Source: a virus
Virus record (IMG/VR): IMGVR_UViG_3300031841_002574
Coordinates: 1 to 29,211 of that record
Strand: one strand, 5' to 3'
DNA: 29,211 nt
The notes under the pieces were generated by a model. That model did no database searches. It was not told the origin of the DNA and saw nothing but the letters and a program-made list of their open reading frames with translations. Below are positions 16,872 to 23,529 of the stretch, piece after piece. Within the stretch, counting starts at the first letter, position 1. The number at the start of each line of letters is the position of its first letter. The position numbers and the translations under genes were made by a program.

Positions 16872-17081
16872 ATGACTGATGGGGAGCGCCTTGCCAAAAT
16901 AGAAGCAATCCTAGAACGGGTTGAGGAGCGGGTGGATGCGTTATGCGAAGCCCACGCTAAGGACGTTGCAGAATTGGCGCACCTCAAAAGCAAAGGAAGC
17001 GGCATATTAATCGGGGTAGCATTAGCGGCTGCGGCTGGCGGTGCTTCTCTTTGGAACGTAATATTAACGTGGTTGGAATAG
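16872..17081 (+). CDS. Small membrane protein with coiled coil (holin-like or XhlA-like)
   Basis: 69 residues: a charged N-terminal helix (about 5-35, IEAILERVEERVDALCEAH) followed by one hydrophobic segment (about 42-66, GILIGVALAAAAGGASLWNVILTWL). This shape is typical of XhlA-type phage proteins that accompany holins. It lies right before the endolysin gene. It may help permeabilise or regulate permeabilisation of the inner membrane. The ribosome site is weak. Confidence 0.65.
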   Translation: MTDGERLAKIEAILERVEERVDALCEAHAKDVAELAHLKSKGSGILIGVALAAAAGGASLWNVILTWLE

Positions 17082-17084
17082 GTT

Positions 17085-17555
17085 ATGGCGTTTAAATTAA
17101 GTACTAGGTCAAAGGGTCGGCTGAATGGGGTGCATCCCCTAATGAAAAACACTGTAGAGCGAGCCATTACGCTTACGAGAGTCGACTTTGGAGTGACCGA
17201 AGGTTTGCGTAGTTTATCCCGGCAAAGGCAGATGATTGAGCAGGGTAGAAGCCGGACCATGAAAAGTTATCATTTACCGCAAGATGACGGCTATGGTCAC
17301 GCAGTTGATTTAGTCGCTTACATTGACGGTGAAATATGTTGGGATTTAGCATTATATGATGACATCGCCGACGCTATGAAGCAAGCGGCTAAAGAATACG
17401 ATGCACCTATACGCTGGGGGGCGGCTTGGCACATTAACGATATAACCGAATGGAACGGCACAATGGAGGAAGCGATGAATAGTTACATCGACCTCAGACG
17501 TTCCCAAGGTCGGCGGCCATTTATTGACGGTCCTCATTTCGAGTTACGAATTTAG
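17085..17555 (+). CDS. Endolysin, M15 family peptidase
   Basis: A 156-residue zinc peptidase expected to cut peptide stems of peptidoglycan (L-alanyl-D-glutamate or D-Ala-D-Ala type). Likely metal ligands are His63 in SYHLPQDDG, Asp75 in GHAVDLVA and His151 in DGPHFEL. EGLRSLSRQRQMIEQG (about 39-54) is also typical of the family. There is no signal peptide, so export would depend on a holin. It is flanked by small membrane proteins, with spanin genes downstream. Confidence 0.92.
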   Translation: MAFKLSTRSKGRLNGVHPLMKNTVERAITLTRVDFGVTEGLRSLSRQRQMIEQGRSRTMKSYHLPQDDGYGHAVDLVAYIDGEICWDLALYDDIADAMKQAAKEYDAPIRWGAAWHINDITEWNGTMEEAMNSYIDLRRSQGRRPFIDGPHFELRI

Positions 17556-17566
17556 GAGTACTAATT

Positions 17567-17797
17567 ATGGACGCTATCAAAAAAGCTTTCACAGGTAAGG
17601 ACAACGAAACGATTGATTTGGGCCGTTGCCTTTGGGCTATAACTTGCCTTTTTTTCTGCGGTGCGTCGGTCTACGCGATTATGCAAGGTCAACCGTTTGA
17701 GCCAGTAAACTGGGGAACGGGCGCTGCGGCACTGTTAGCGGGTGGCGGAGGTGCAATAGGCTTGAAAGCTAAAACCGAGCCTAAGAGCGATGGATGA
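17567..17797 (+). CDS. Putative holin, two transmembrane segments
   Basis: 76 residues with two hydrophobic segments (about 23-40, LWAITCLFFCGASVYAIM, and about 51-66, GTGAAALLAGGGGAIG) and a charged C-terminus, the shape of a class II holin. AGGAG precedes the ATG. It comes eleven bases after the endolysin gene. A holin forms holes in the inner membrane at a set time to release endolysin. Which of the three small membrane proteins here is the true holin cannot be told from sequence. Confidence 0.7.
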   Translation: MDAIKKAFTGKDNETIDLGRCLWAITCLFFCGASVYAIMQGQPFEPVNWGTGAAALLAGGGGAIGLKAKTEPKSDG

Positions 17798-17945
17798 ATT
17801 TGCTGATTTAATAGGGAGTTTATTTCCAGTCGCTCTTGCGTTTATCACTTTAGTCGTGGTTTTGGCAAAGATGGAAGTCCGTATTGGCGTGGCAGAGGAA
17901 AAAATTAAGGCTTTATTTGACCTCTGGAACTCTAAGGAGAAGTGA
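17790..17945 (+). CDS. 51-residue single-pass membrane protein in lysis block
   Basis: Begins eight bases before the stop of the holin candidate and ends at a TGATG overlap with the Rz-like gene. It has one hydrophobic segment (about 10-27, SLFPVALAFITLVVVLAK) and an amphipathic, charged C-terminal helix (VRIGVAEEKIKALFDLWN). It is shaped like a small holin or antiholin. The tight overlaps make it very likely real. Confidence 0.65.
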   Translation: MDEFADLIGSLFPVALAFITLVVVLAKMEVRIGVAEEKIKALFDLWNSKEK

Positions 17946-18391
17946 TGCTGCCTTTTGGTAATCCTATCACCCTTTACATTGGAGCGGCTGCCGTTGTAGC
18001 TAGTGCTATAGGCGGTTATACCGTTAGGGGTTGGCAATGCGATGCGGCCTATGCGAAAGCGTTAGAGGCGGCACAAGAAGAACGGGAGCGAATGCAAGAT
18101 GAGATTGATGAAAAGGGACGAGATTTTGAGGAAGCCCGAAATCAAGCCAATGCACTGGCAACCAACAGGAGAGCGAATATCCGCACTGTTTACCGGGACG
18201 TTCCCGCTCCTCCTAGTTCTTGTGAGCCTCCTGATTCTGTTATCCGCATGCTCACGGGCGCAATCGACAGTAGTAATGCCACCGCCTCCGGTGAATCTAA
18301 AGAGCAATTGCGAGGCACTGGAAAAATTACCGACTCCGTTTTTAGACCCAGAGAGGGCGATATGGGAGAGCCAACTGATAGCGAAATATAG
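17945..18391 (+). CDS. Rz-like inner-membrane spanin
   Basis: 148 residues from ATG 17945 (a GTG lies directly before it). An N-terminal membrane anchor (about 8-28, ITLYIGAAAVVASAIGGYTV) precedes a charged periplasmic helix rich in Glu and Arg (EAAQEERERMQDEIDEKGRDFEEARNQ), the usual i-spanin shape. With the lipoprotein encoded in another frame inside it, it should bridge both membranes and fuse them at the last step of lysis. This implies a host with an outer membrane. The C-terminal third is polar and Ser/Thr-rich. Confidence 0.8.
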   Translation: MLPFGNPITLYIGAAAVVASAIGGYTVRGWQCDAAYAKALEAAQEERERMQDEIDEKGRDFEEARNQANALATNRRANIRTVYRDVPAPPSSCEPPDSVIRMLTGAIDSSNATASGESKEQLRGTGKITDSVFRPREGDMGEPTDSEI

Positions 18392-18455
18392 TCAATGTAG
18401 CCTGAAACACAGGCTGACAATAGAGGCATGGCTTGCAGCTATAAAAGAGGAGTAG
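18150..18455 (+). CDS. Rz1-like outer-membrane lipoprotein spanin, nested in Rz
   Basis: 101 residues from ATG 18150, in the +1 frame of the Rz-like gene and extending 64 bases past it. A long hydrophobic signal (PLLLVLVSLLILL, about 19-31) ends in an LSAC lipobox with Cys34 as the lipidated residue. The mature protein has the proline-rich MPPPPV typical of Rz1. A longer in-frame extension upstream exists but would bury the signal peptide. Rz1 should bind Rz in the periplasm. Confidence 0.85.
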   Translation: MHWQPTGERISALFTGTFPLLLVLVSLLILLSACSRAQSTVVMPPPPVNLKSNCEALEKLPTPFLDPERAIWESQLIAKYSQCSLKHRLTIEAWLAAIKEE

Positions 18456-18473
18456 CAAGCCGGGGGGTTGGCG

Positions 18474-19205
18474 ATGAGTAAAATATTATTTTACGATATA
18501 GAAACACGGCCAATGGTCGTGGAGACTTGGGGATTAAGAGACCAAAACATCGGGCTAAATCAAGTGCGTGAGTGGGGCGGTACTCTTTGCGTTGCTGCTA
18601 AATGGCTGGGTAAAAGTAAGGTATATTTTTTCGCAGACTGGCAAGACGGCCACAAAGGGATGCTTGAGGGACTCCATAGCCTATGGAGCGAGGCAGAGGC
18701 TATTTGCGGATATAACAACATGGCATTTGATGATAAGGCTATGAGGGGGGAGTTTATTAAAAATGATATGGACCCACCGCCGCCCGTTGTATCAATCGAC
18801 CTCTATAAGACGGTCCGCAATCAATTTAGGTTTGATAGCAATAAACTAGACCATGTGTGTTATTTGTTAGGGCTAGGCTCCAAGTTAAAGCACGACGGGC
18901 ATGAGTTGTGGTCCCGGGTGTTGGATGGTGACGAGAAAGCTGAAAAGCTTATGGAGCGTTATTGTAAGCAAGATACCAGACTTACAGAAAAGCTCTATAA
19001 AAAGATGAAACCTTATATTAGGAATCATCCGCATCTAGGAGATGGGAACCATTTAGCTTGCCCAGCTTGCGGCTCTCTAAGTGCACAAAAACGAGGGCAT
19101 AGATTTACAAGGGCTCAAAAAATACAGCGGCTTTTTTGCTTGGATTGCTGCCATTGGTATGATGGGGCAAGCAAGAAACGTCCAAAACGAGAGATGGGAT
19201 GGTAA
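18474..19205 (+). CDS. DEDDy-type 3'-5' exonuclease with C-terminal zinc ribbon
   Basis: 243 residues from ATG 18474 after a G-rich ribosome site. DnaQ-like motifs are visible: Asp8 and Glu10 in FYDIETRP, GYNNMAFDD with Asp86, and YCKQDTRL (a Y-x3-D motif) near 160. The C-terminus has CPACG and then CLDCC, a likely four-cysteine zinc ribbon, and a basic end. The substrate is unknown; single-stranded DNA or RNA are both possible. It is the last clear gene of the late block, unlike typical early placement of phage nucleases. Confidence 0.85.
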   Translation: MSKILFYDIETRPMVVETWGLRDQNIGLNQVREWGGTLCVAAKWLGKSKVYFFADWQDGHKGMLEGLHSLWSEAEAICGYNNMAFDDKAMRGEFIKNDMDPPPPVVSIDLYKTVRNQFRFDSNKLDHVCYLLGLGSKLKHDGHELWSRVLDGDEKAEKLMERYCKQDTRLTEKLYKKMKPYIRNHPHLGDGNHLACPACGSLSAQKRGHRFTRAQKIQRLFCLDCCHWYDGASKKRPKREMGW

Positions 19206-19405
19206 AGATGGATAAGCACCCAACACAGTACACCTCCGAAGAGGTTATGGCTTTAACCGACAAATTATTTATTAAGGCTAGCAATATTGAGGATGATGAG
19301 CAAAGGCGATTGATGCGTGAGGCGGCGGCTTTGCTTCTCAATAGGGAAACAACGATAATTCAGATTAGATTGATGCTTGGACCGTTTAAAGACGGGATTA
19401 GTTAA
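19199..19405 (+). CDS. Small protein of unknown function
   Basis: 68 residues, overlapping the exonuclease stop by seven bases; an alternative ATG lies at 19208. It is helical and charged (SEEVMALTDKLFIKASNIEDDEQRRLMREAAALLLNRE) with no recognisable motif. Its end overlaps the end of the only minus-strand gene by eight bases, tail to tail. Confidence 0.6.
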   Translation: MVKMDKHPTQYTSEEVMALTDKLFIKASNIEDDEQRRLMREAAALLLNRETTIIQIRLMLGPFKDGIS

Positions 19406-19661
19406 TTATTTGACGCAAGTGATTAAGTTGGGCGGCGGTTAAATTGTGGTACTCTTTAATATATTTTACCACCTCGTCCCCAGCTTGCAGAGCCTCACTA
19501 TCTCTTAAATGATATTCATCATCAGGGCATGACATTGAGTAAGCCCGGTGGCTAGCTTGCGCTGCCGAATCAATAAGCTCCCCTAAGCTTTTCTCACGAA
19601 TGGCTAGCGGCTGCCCATTTAGGTTTATGTCCATGATGTTTAGCTTAACTTGTGTTGCCAT
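19398..19661 (-). CDS. Lone minus-strand gene, unknown function
   Basis: 87 residues from ATG at 19661-19659, with TTGGAG suitably placed upstream on the minus strand. It is mainly helical (REKSLGELIDSAAQASHRAYSM, LTAAQLNHLRQIIN) with no clear helix-turn-helix. It is the only leftward gene and lies opposite a small HTH gene, the place where lambda-like phages keep a repressor. I do not recognise it as one. It could be a regulator or a small early protein. Confidence 0.65.
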   Translation of the reverse strand: MATQVKLNIMDINLNGQPLAIREKSLGELIDSAAQASHRAYSMSCPDDEYHLRDSEALQAGDEVVKYIKEYHNLTAAQLNHLRQIIN

Positions 19662-19678
19662 AAGCAAGACTCCAAGTA

Positions 19679-19719
19679 GGGGGCTAGGCTAAGGGAATGG
19701 AGGAAAGGACCTAGCCCCC
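19679..19719. repeat. Perfect 10-bp inverted repeat in divergent leader
   Basis: GGGGGCTAGG at 19679-19688 is repeated inverted as CCTAGCCCCC at 19710-19719, with a 21-base purine-rich loop. It lies just before the ribosome site of the minus-strand gene. There is no T run, so it is not a standard terminator in either direction. It may be a leader structure or attenuator. Confidence 0.6.
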
Positions 19720-19725
19720 AGAGAA

Positions 19726-19739
19726 CGCGCCTTAGCGCG
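19726..19739. repeat. Short GC hairpin CGCGC-CTTA-GCGCG
   Basis: A perfect 5-bp stem with a four-base loop, seven bases beyond the larger inverted repeat. The two together may form a tandem leader structure. No T run follows. Confidence 0.5.
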
Positions 19740-19773
19740 GATTCGCTGTCGATTGTGTAGCATTACAAAAACA

Positions 19774-19794
19774 AATGATAAATTGCAAATCATT
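19774..19794. promoter_or_regulatory. Candidate operator/promoter region between divergent genes
   Basis: AATGAT and ATCATT form a dyad with a nine-base spacer in an AT-rich stretch between the minus-strand gene and the HTH gene. A TTGCAA at 19783-19788 is itself a palindrome and could be a -35 for either direction. I cannot assign -10 boxes with confidence. The HTH protein next door is the natural candidate binder. Confidence 0.35.
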
Positions 19795-19855
19795 ACTTGT
19801 TTTAAAGAAAAATGTGTGCAACTTAACAATATCGCATGATTTGATAGGACATAAA

Positions 19856-20035
19856 ATGGAAGCACTAAGCCCATCGGAAATTGAGATGAGAGCGGCAATG
19901 GCTGGGTTAGCCATGGCTGAGATATTTAGGAGGTCGGGAGTTTCCCCAAGTTCTTTTCACCGTGCAAAGAGGGGTGAGGGTGATATGCGCCCGGTCACCA
20001 TATTTAAGCTTATGAAAGCAATAGAAGGGAATTGA
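19856..20035 (+). CDS. Small helix-turn-helix regulator (Cro-like)
   Basis: 59 residues from ATG 19856 with AGGAC upstream; an in-frame ATG at 19775 would run through the operator-like region and is less likely. AMAEIFRRSGVSPSSFHRAKRGEGDMRPVTIFKLMKAIEG is a plausible helix-turn-helix (about 17-55). It is the first gene of the rightward early operon and directly precedes the recombination genes. It probably controls early transcription. Confidence 0.7.
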   Translation: MEALSPSEIEMRAAMAGLAMAEIFRRSGVSPSSFHRAKRGEGDMRPVTIFKLMKAIEGN

Positions 20036-20036
20036 T

Positions 20037-20600
20037 ATGAGTGAGGAAAAGTCAGAGTTGATTAGTGCTCTTGCAAAGGTGTTGCCTATGGTTGGCGGCG
20101 TAAAGAAAAACAGCCGCAACCCGCACTTTAAAAGTAAATATGCGGACCTATCAAATATAATAGAAGCAATACGACCGCTAGCTAATGAAGGGGTATGGTA
20201 TAGGCAAGCACTGAGACAGTGTACGGGCGGCGTAGAGGTAGAAACCTTTTATATTGGGTTTGGGCAGGAGATAAGTGCCGGAACTCTATTTATGCCAGCG
20301 GACCGGGGGAATGCTCAAGGGTATGGCTCGGCTTTAACGTATGCTAGGCGGTATGCTTTACAAACGGCGTTTGGATTAGCGGCAGAGGATGATGACGGCA
20401 ACGCTGCCAGCAAACAACCAAGTAATCTAATAAGTAAAGAACAATGCGAAGAATTAAACGCATTGATAAAAGTGAGTGGAAGCGAACCTCTAAAATTTAA
20501 TCAGGCTTTTGGTGTTCTTGGTGTTGCACAATTGCCAGCCGCCCGATTTGAGGAGGCAAAGCAAGCATTGAATAGGAAAATAAAAACGCAAAAGGGATAG
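20037..20600 (+). CDS. ERF-family single-strand annealing protein
   Basis: 187 residues. NPHFKSKYADLSNIIEAIRP (about 28-47) and YGSALTYARRYALQTAFGL followed by AAEDDDGN (about 100-127) are the signature blocks of the ERF recombinase family. These proteins anneal complementary single strands made by a partner exonuclease, allowing phage recombination and genome circularisation or concatemer growth. The partner nuclease is the next gene, five bases on. It follows the HTH gene with a one-base gap. Confidence 0.93.
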   Translation: MSEEKSELISALAKVLPMVGGVKKNSRNPHFKSKYADLSNIIEAIRPLANEGVWYRQALRQCTGGVEVETFYIGFGQEISAGTLFMPADRGNAQGYGSALTYARRYALQTAFGLAAEDDDGNAASKQPSNLISKEQCEELNALIKVSGSEPLKFNQAFGVLGVAQLPAARFEEAKQALNRKIKTQKG

Positions 20601-20604
20601 GACA

Positions 20605-21228
20605 ATGATTGAACAAAGAACGACTGAATGGTTGCAGGAGCGATGCGGTAAAGTGACCGCCTCTCGAATTGCTGATGTTATGGCAAAGACTAAGAGCGGC
20701 TATGGACAAGCCCGTATAAATTACATGGCCGATATAATAGCCGAGCGATTAACTAATGAGCCCAAGCCGAGTTTTATGACCTCAGCGATGCAATGGGGTG
20801 TTGATACTGAGCCGCAAGCAAGAGCGATGTATGAACTGCAAACCGGGAAAGATGTTGTTGAGGTTGGATTTATCAAACACCCAGAGATAGAATGGACAGG
20901 GGCTAGCCCGGATGGATTAATTGATGATGATGGCCTAATTGAGATTAAATGCCCAAACACTGCAACGCATATTAGCACGTTACTAGAGTGCAAGATTGAT
21001 AAAAAGTATTTACTTCAAATGCACTGGCAAATGATATGCACACAGCGGCAGTGGTGCGACTTTGTGAGCTTTGACCCAAGGTTGCCGCCGCAAATGCAAT
21101 TACACGTCCAAAGAGTTACACTTGATGATGAATTAGCAAAGGAGGTTGAAAACGAGATTAAAGAGTTTTTATCGCAAGTAGACGAAAAGATAGAGGCACT
21201 ATGTGCTAAGTATGTGGAGAAAATATGA
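20605..21228 (+). CDS. YqaJ/lambda-exonuclease-type recombination nuclease
   Basis: 207 residues matching the lambda Exo length range. Expected catalytic residues are visible: Glu69 in WGVDTEPQAR, Asp103 in ASPDGLI, and Glu113 and Lys115 in LIEIKCP. QMHWQM follows (about 138-143). It should resect 5' strands of double-stranded ends to load the ERF protein encoded just upstream. AGGAC lies before the ATG. The stop overlaps the next gene. Confidence 0.93.
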   Translation: MIEQRTTEWLQERCGKVTASRIADVMAKTKSGYGQARINYMADIIAERLTNEPKPSFMTSAMQWGVDTEPQARAMYELQTGKDVVEVGFIKHPEIEWTGASPDGLIDDDGLIEIKCPNTATHISTLLECKIDKKYLLQMHWQMICTQRQWCDFVSFDPRLPPQMQLHVQRVTLDDELAKEVENEIKEFLSQVDEKIEALCAKYVEKI

Positions 21229-21479
21229 TGAATAGATTAGATGCGCTAGCCGTGCGTGAGTCCAACGGCAAAAGTTATTTTACTAAAATTGGAGTCGCAT
21301 TCCCAAATAAGGACGGGAAGGGCTTTGCGGTGTTGCTGGACGCAATCCCAGCTTCAACCGATGGACAATTCAAAATAATGTTGCGCGAGCCCCTAGACAA
21401 AGAGGGCGGAGCTCGTAACATGGCACCCCCAGCTAGACCACAACCTAGCCGGGACTTAGATGACGAGATACCATTTTAG
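21225..21479 (+). CDS. Small protein with SSB-like acidic C-terminal tail
   Basis: 84 residues. The body (SYFTKIGVAFPNKDGKGFAV...FKIMLREP) belongs to a small family I have seen on plasmids and phages without a firm function. The end, DLDDEIPF, closely matches the tip of bacterial single-strand binding protein, whose DDDIPF-like tail recruits repair proteins. A Pro/Arg-rich linker precedes it, as in SSB. Being third in the ERF/exonuclease operon, it may bind single-stranded DNA or mimic the SSB tail to recruit host factors. Confidence 0.75.
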   Translation: MMNRLDALAVRESNGKSYFTKIGVAFPNKDGKGFAVLLDAIPASTDGQFKIMLREPLDKEGGARNMAPPARPQPSRDLDDEIPF

Positions 21480-21488
21480 GGGGTTACA

Positions 21489-21821
21489 ATGCTAGGGCAC
21501 GTCCCGAATGAGGCTTACGCTTACGCTAAACACTTGGCGCAATATTTGAACGACGCACAAGATATAAGGATTAAGACTAAGAATAGCTTTGAGGGACGGT
21601 CCCCCATTGTAGAGGTAATTCAGGTTTGGATTGACGAAAGGCAGAGAAGAAAAGTGGTTTGGAGAAATCGGGCAGAGAAGCCCTTAAATGATACGTACAA
21701 CAAACACGTTGGGGCTTTTGATGTTGACCGCAGACATTACGAACAAATGAGAAAGGCAAGTGCTACTTTGGCAAAGGCGGTGCAATTGCAGGGCGGCCAT
21801 AATAAGGTCAAAAAGAGGTGA
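21489..21821 (+). CDS. Unknown protein in recombination operon
   Basis: 110 residues with a GGGGG ribosome site. It is basic and helical at both ends, with a beta-like centre (SPIVEVIQVWIDERQRRKVVWRNR). No motif is recognised. Its stop overlaps the GTG start of the VRR-NUC gene, so it is co-translated with DNA-processing genes. Confidence 0.65.
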   Translation: MLGHVPNEAYAYAKHLAQYLNDAQDIRIKTKNSFEGRSPIVEVIQVWIDERQRRKVVWRNRAEKPLNDTYNKHVGAFDVDRRHYEQMRKASATLAKAVQLQGGHNKVKKR

Positions 21822-22168
21822 GACCTGAAACGGTCATACAGCGACAAATTAAAGATTATTTAGAGGTGCTGGGGTTTTATGCCGTCCATGTACCTAATGG
21901 GGTTGTATTGGGCGGTAATGCCCGGCAGAGAGCAATTCAAATGGCTGCTCTAAAAAGGGACGGCTTCAAAGTAGGCTTCCCTGATTTAATCGTATATCAT
22001 ACCAACGGCAGGGTTGCGCACATTGAGGTAAAGACTCCGACCGGGAGGCAATCAGATAAACAGAAGGAATGTCAGGCCGCCTTGGAGGGTCTGGGTCACC
22101 TTTACGTTATTTGTCGCTCAGTTGAGGACGTGGAGGCGGCATTTCGTGAGTGGCAGTGGATTAATTAA
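21818..22168 (+). CDS. VRR-NUC domain nuclease
   Basis: 116 residues, a stand-alone VRR-NUC domain. VGFPDLIVY with Asp56, HIEVKTPTGRQS with Glu70 and Lys72, and QRQIKDYLEVLGFYAVHVPNG at the start are the standard blocks of this PD-(D/E)XK family. Such small phage enzymes are proposed to cut branched DNA during replication or recombination. GTG start, overlapping the previous stop (GTGA). Confidence 0.92.
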   Translation: MRPETVIQRQIKDYLEVLGFYAVHVPNGVVLGGNARQRAIQMAALKRDGFKVGFPDLIVYHTNGRVAHIEVKTPTGRQSDKQKECQAALEGLGHLYVICRSVEDVEAAFREWQWIN

Positions 22169-22634
22169 GACCTTTGCGGACGGGTCAACGATTGAGTTTG
22201 ACCAAGGCAATTTTGATGGTTGGTGCGTTTACCTAAATAAACCCGATGGGAGCAGATATGCACCCACAGACAAATATTATTTCTACATCATACGTAAACT
22301 AGCAGAACGGCATGGTAGCGGCTTACTATGGGACTTGTTCTATAGGATGTACCGCAAAACCACCAAAGAAATAGACCCGGTTATATTGGATGGCATAACA
22401 ACCTTTGCGGACAAGGTGGCTCCGCATTCCATACAATGTGACATAGCTTTTACCTGCGTCTATTTAGGTATGATTGCAGAGAATAACAAGGAGAGGACTA
22501 AGCTTGGCTCAGACATAAAGTTTATTGCCATGTATCAATTGCTAATAAAGAATATGCCAGTTGATGAGGTCGTGAATTGGTCGAGAGGTAAAGGCTGGCA
22601 TGAGCTCAGAACATATTTCGAGAAAATATTCTAA
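22146..22634 (+). CDS. Unknown phage protein (DUF7004-like)
   Basis: 162 residues from GTG 22146, ten bases after GGAGG, overlapping the nuclease gene by 23 bases. KTFADGSTIEFDQGNFDGWCVYLNKPDGSRYAPTD... resembles a family of uncharacterised proteins with the same opening that I tentatively link to DUF7004. The rest is helical and ends in WSRGKGWHELRTYFEKIF. I can state no function. It is the last gene before the small-gene cassettes. Confidence 0.7.
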   Translation: MSGSGLIKTFADGSTIEFDQGNFDGWCVYLNKPDGSRYAPTDKYYFYIIRKLAERHGSGLLWDLFYRMYRKTTKEIDPVILDGITTFADKVAPHSIQCDIAFTCVYLGMIAENNKERTKLGSDIKFIAMYQLLIKNMPVDEVVNWSRGKGWHELRTYFEKIF

Positions 22635-22645
22635 TACGCTTGACC

Positions 22646-22665
22646 GTAACGGCAGAATGCGTTAC
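22646..22665. promoter_or_regulatory. Dyad GTAACG-N8-CGTTAC, copy 1
   Basis: A perfect 6-bp dyad with an eight-base spacer, alone in an intergenic gap, 34 bases before the next ATG. The same hexamers with the same spacer recur at 23713-23732, 35 bases before another ATG. The 20-bp size suits a dimeric DNA-binding protein; an RNA hairpin is also possible. Confidence 0.65.
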
Positions 22666-22699
22666 TTACGAATCATCAACAAGAGGAAAGGAAAATAAA

Positions 22700-22969
22700 A
22701 TGAACATCACTCACTTTGAACAGCAAGCTCTCAACGCAATTTCGACAGATTGCTTCTTGGAGGGCGCGGAGGGCACTGAAGCTGTAGGAATAGAGCTTTG
22801 GGCTGACTGCGCTGCAGAACACATTCTAGATAACACAGACATCACAAAATCTCAGCTCTCTGGTGTTGTTTCTTCGCTTATTAAAAAAGGTTTACTCAAC
22901 TTTCATGGAGCTGGGCGGGACTCTGGTTGGTCACTTACTGAAGAAGGCGCTAAGGCGATTTGGGGATAA
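22700..22969 (+). CDS. Small winged-helix-like protein
   Basis: 89 residues from ATG 22700 after the repeated leader AGGAAAGGAAAATAA. ITKSQLSGVVSSLIKKGLLNFHGAGRDSGWSLTEEGAKAIW resembles the recognition helix and wing of a winged-helix protein (about 48-88). It may be a small regulator, but the family is not recognised. It is preceded by a GTAACG-N8-CGTTAC dyad and followed by a TTCG hairpin. Confidence 0.7.
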   Translation: MNITHFEQQALNAISTDCFLEGAEGTEAVGIELWADCAAEHILDNTDITKSQLSGVVSSLIKKGLLNFHGAGRDSGWSLTEEGAKAIWG

Positions 22970-22976
22970 CACTAAC

Positions 22977-22990
22977 GGGGCTTCGGCCCC
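22977..22990 (+). terminator. GGGGC-TTCG-GCCCC hairpin (cassette boundary)
   Basis: A 5-bp GC stem with a TTCG tetraloop, seven bases after a stop codon. It is followed by CACC, not T residues. The same element recurs at 23263 and 24141. It probably marks or protects an mRNA 3' end more than it stops transcription. Confidence 0.5.
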
Positions 22991-23016
22991 CACCAATAAG
23001 AGGAAAGGAAAATAAT

Positions 23017-23256
23017 ATGAGAACAATGGAAATGATTTGGGCAGATGACAATATGACTGGACACAACCCCTGCGCAGTTTGCGGAAGGGAAATGAAGGGA
23101 GGCAACCACTATGCAGTCCACGTTATAGATGGCGGCGATAACATCCTTCATCCCGAGGATGAGGACGAATATATTGACGATGGCGGCGATATGTATTGGC
23201 ATCCAGTCGGCCCTGAATGCAGGAAGAAGTTTGGAACGTTTGCCGTAAAGAACTAA
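23017..23256 (+). CDS. Small cysteine-containing protein, possible zinc binder
   Basis: 79 residues from ATG 23017, behind a second exact copy of the leader AAGAGGAAAGGAAAATAA. NPCAVCGREMKGG (Cys-x2-Cys), a conserved-looking HYAVHVIDGG and VGPECRKKF give three cysteines plus histidines, a likely small metal site seen in other short phage proteins of this style. A strongly acidic stretch lies between. The function is unknown. Confidence 0.7.
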   Translation: MRTMEMIWADDNMTGHNPCAVCGREMKGGNHYAVHVIDGGDNILHPEDEDEYIDDGGDMYWHPVGPECRKKFGTFAVKN

Positions 23257-23262
23257 CACATA

Positions 23263-23278
23263 GGGGGCTTCGGCCCCC
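23263..23278 (+). terminator. GGGGGC-TTCG-GCCCCC hairpin (cassette boundary)
   Basis: A 6-bp GC stem with a TTCG loop six bases after a stop codon, followed by CACC and then the next ribosome site. Same form and same position in its cassette as the hairpin at 22977. Confidence 0.5.
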
Positions 23279-23298
23279 ACCTTACTCGGAGATACGAA

Positions 23299-23529
23299 AT
23301 GAGAGCAATTAATCTAAAAGAAATACCTCCAGTCCCAGAGGGTGCTATGGGATGGCGTAGAAGTTTACGCAGAGGGTCAATATATCACGCTCATTCAATG
23401 GGGCATCCTATTTGTGGCTCTTCTGTTTATCTCGACAGAAATAAGTCTGAAGAACTAGAGAGCCTTGGAGATATGCACTACTGGGGAGTTTGTTCTAGGT
23501 GTTTTAACAAAAGCAAAAATGCCAGATAA
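23299..23529 (+). CDS. Small protein of unknown function
   Basis: 76 residues with CGGAG before the ATG. It is basic, with HPICGSSVYLD and YWGVCSRCFNK giving a CxxC plus an upstream Cys and His residues, so a metal site is possible. It lies between two cassettes and overlaps the next small gene by eleven bases. Confidence 0.6.
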   Translation: MRAINLKEIPPVPEGAMGWRRSLRRGSIYHAHSMGHPICGSSVYLDRNKSEELESLGDMHYWGVCSRCFNKSKNAR

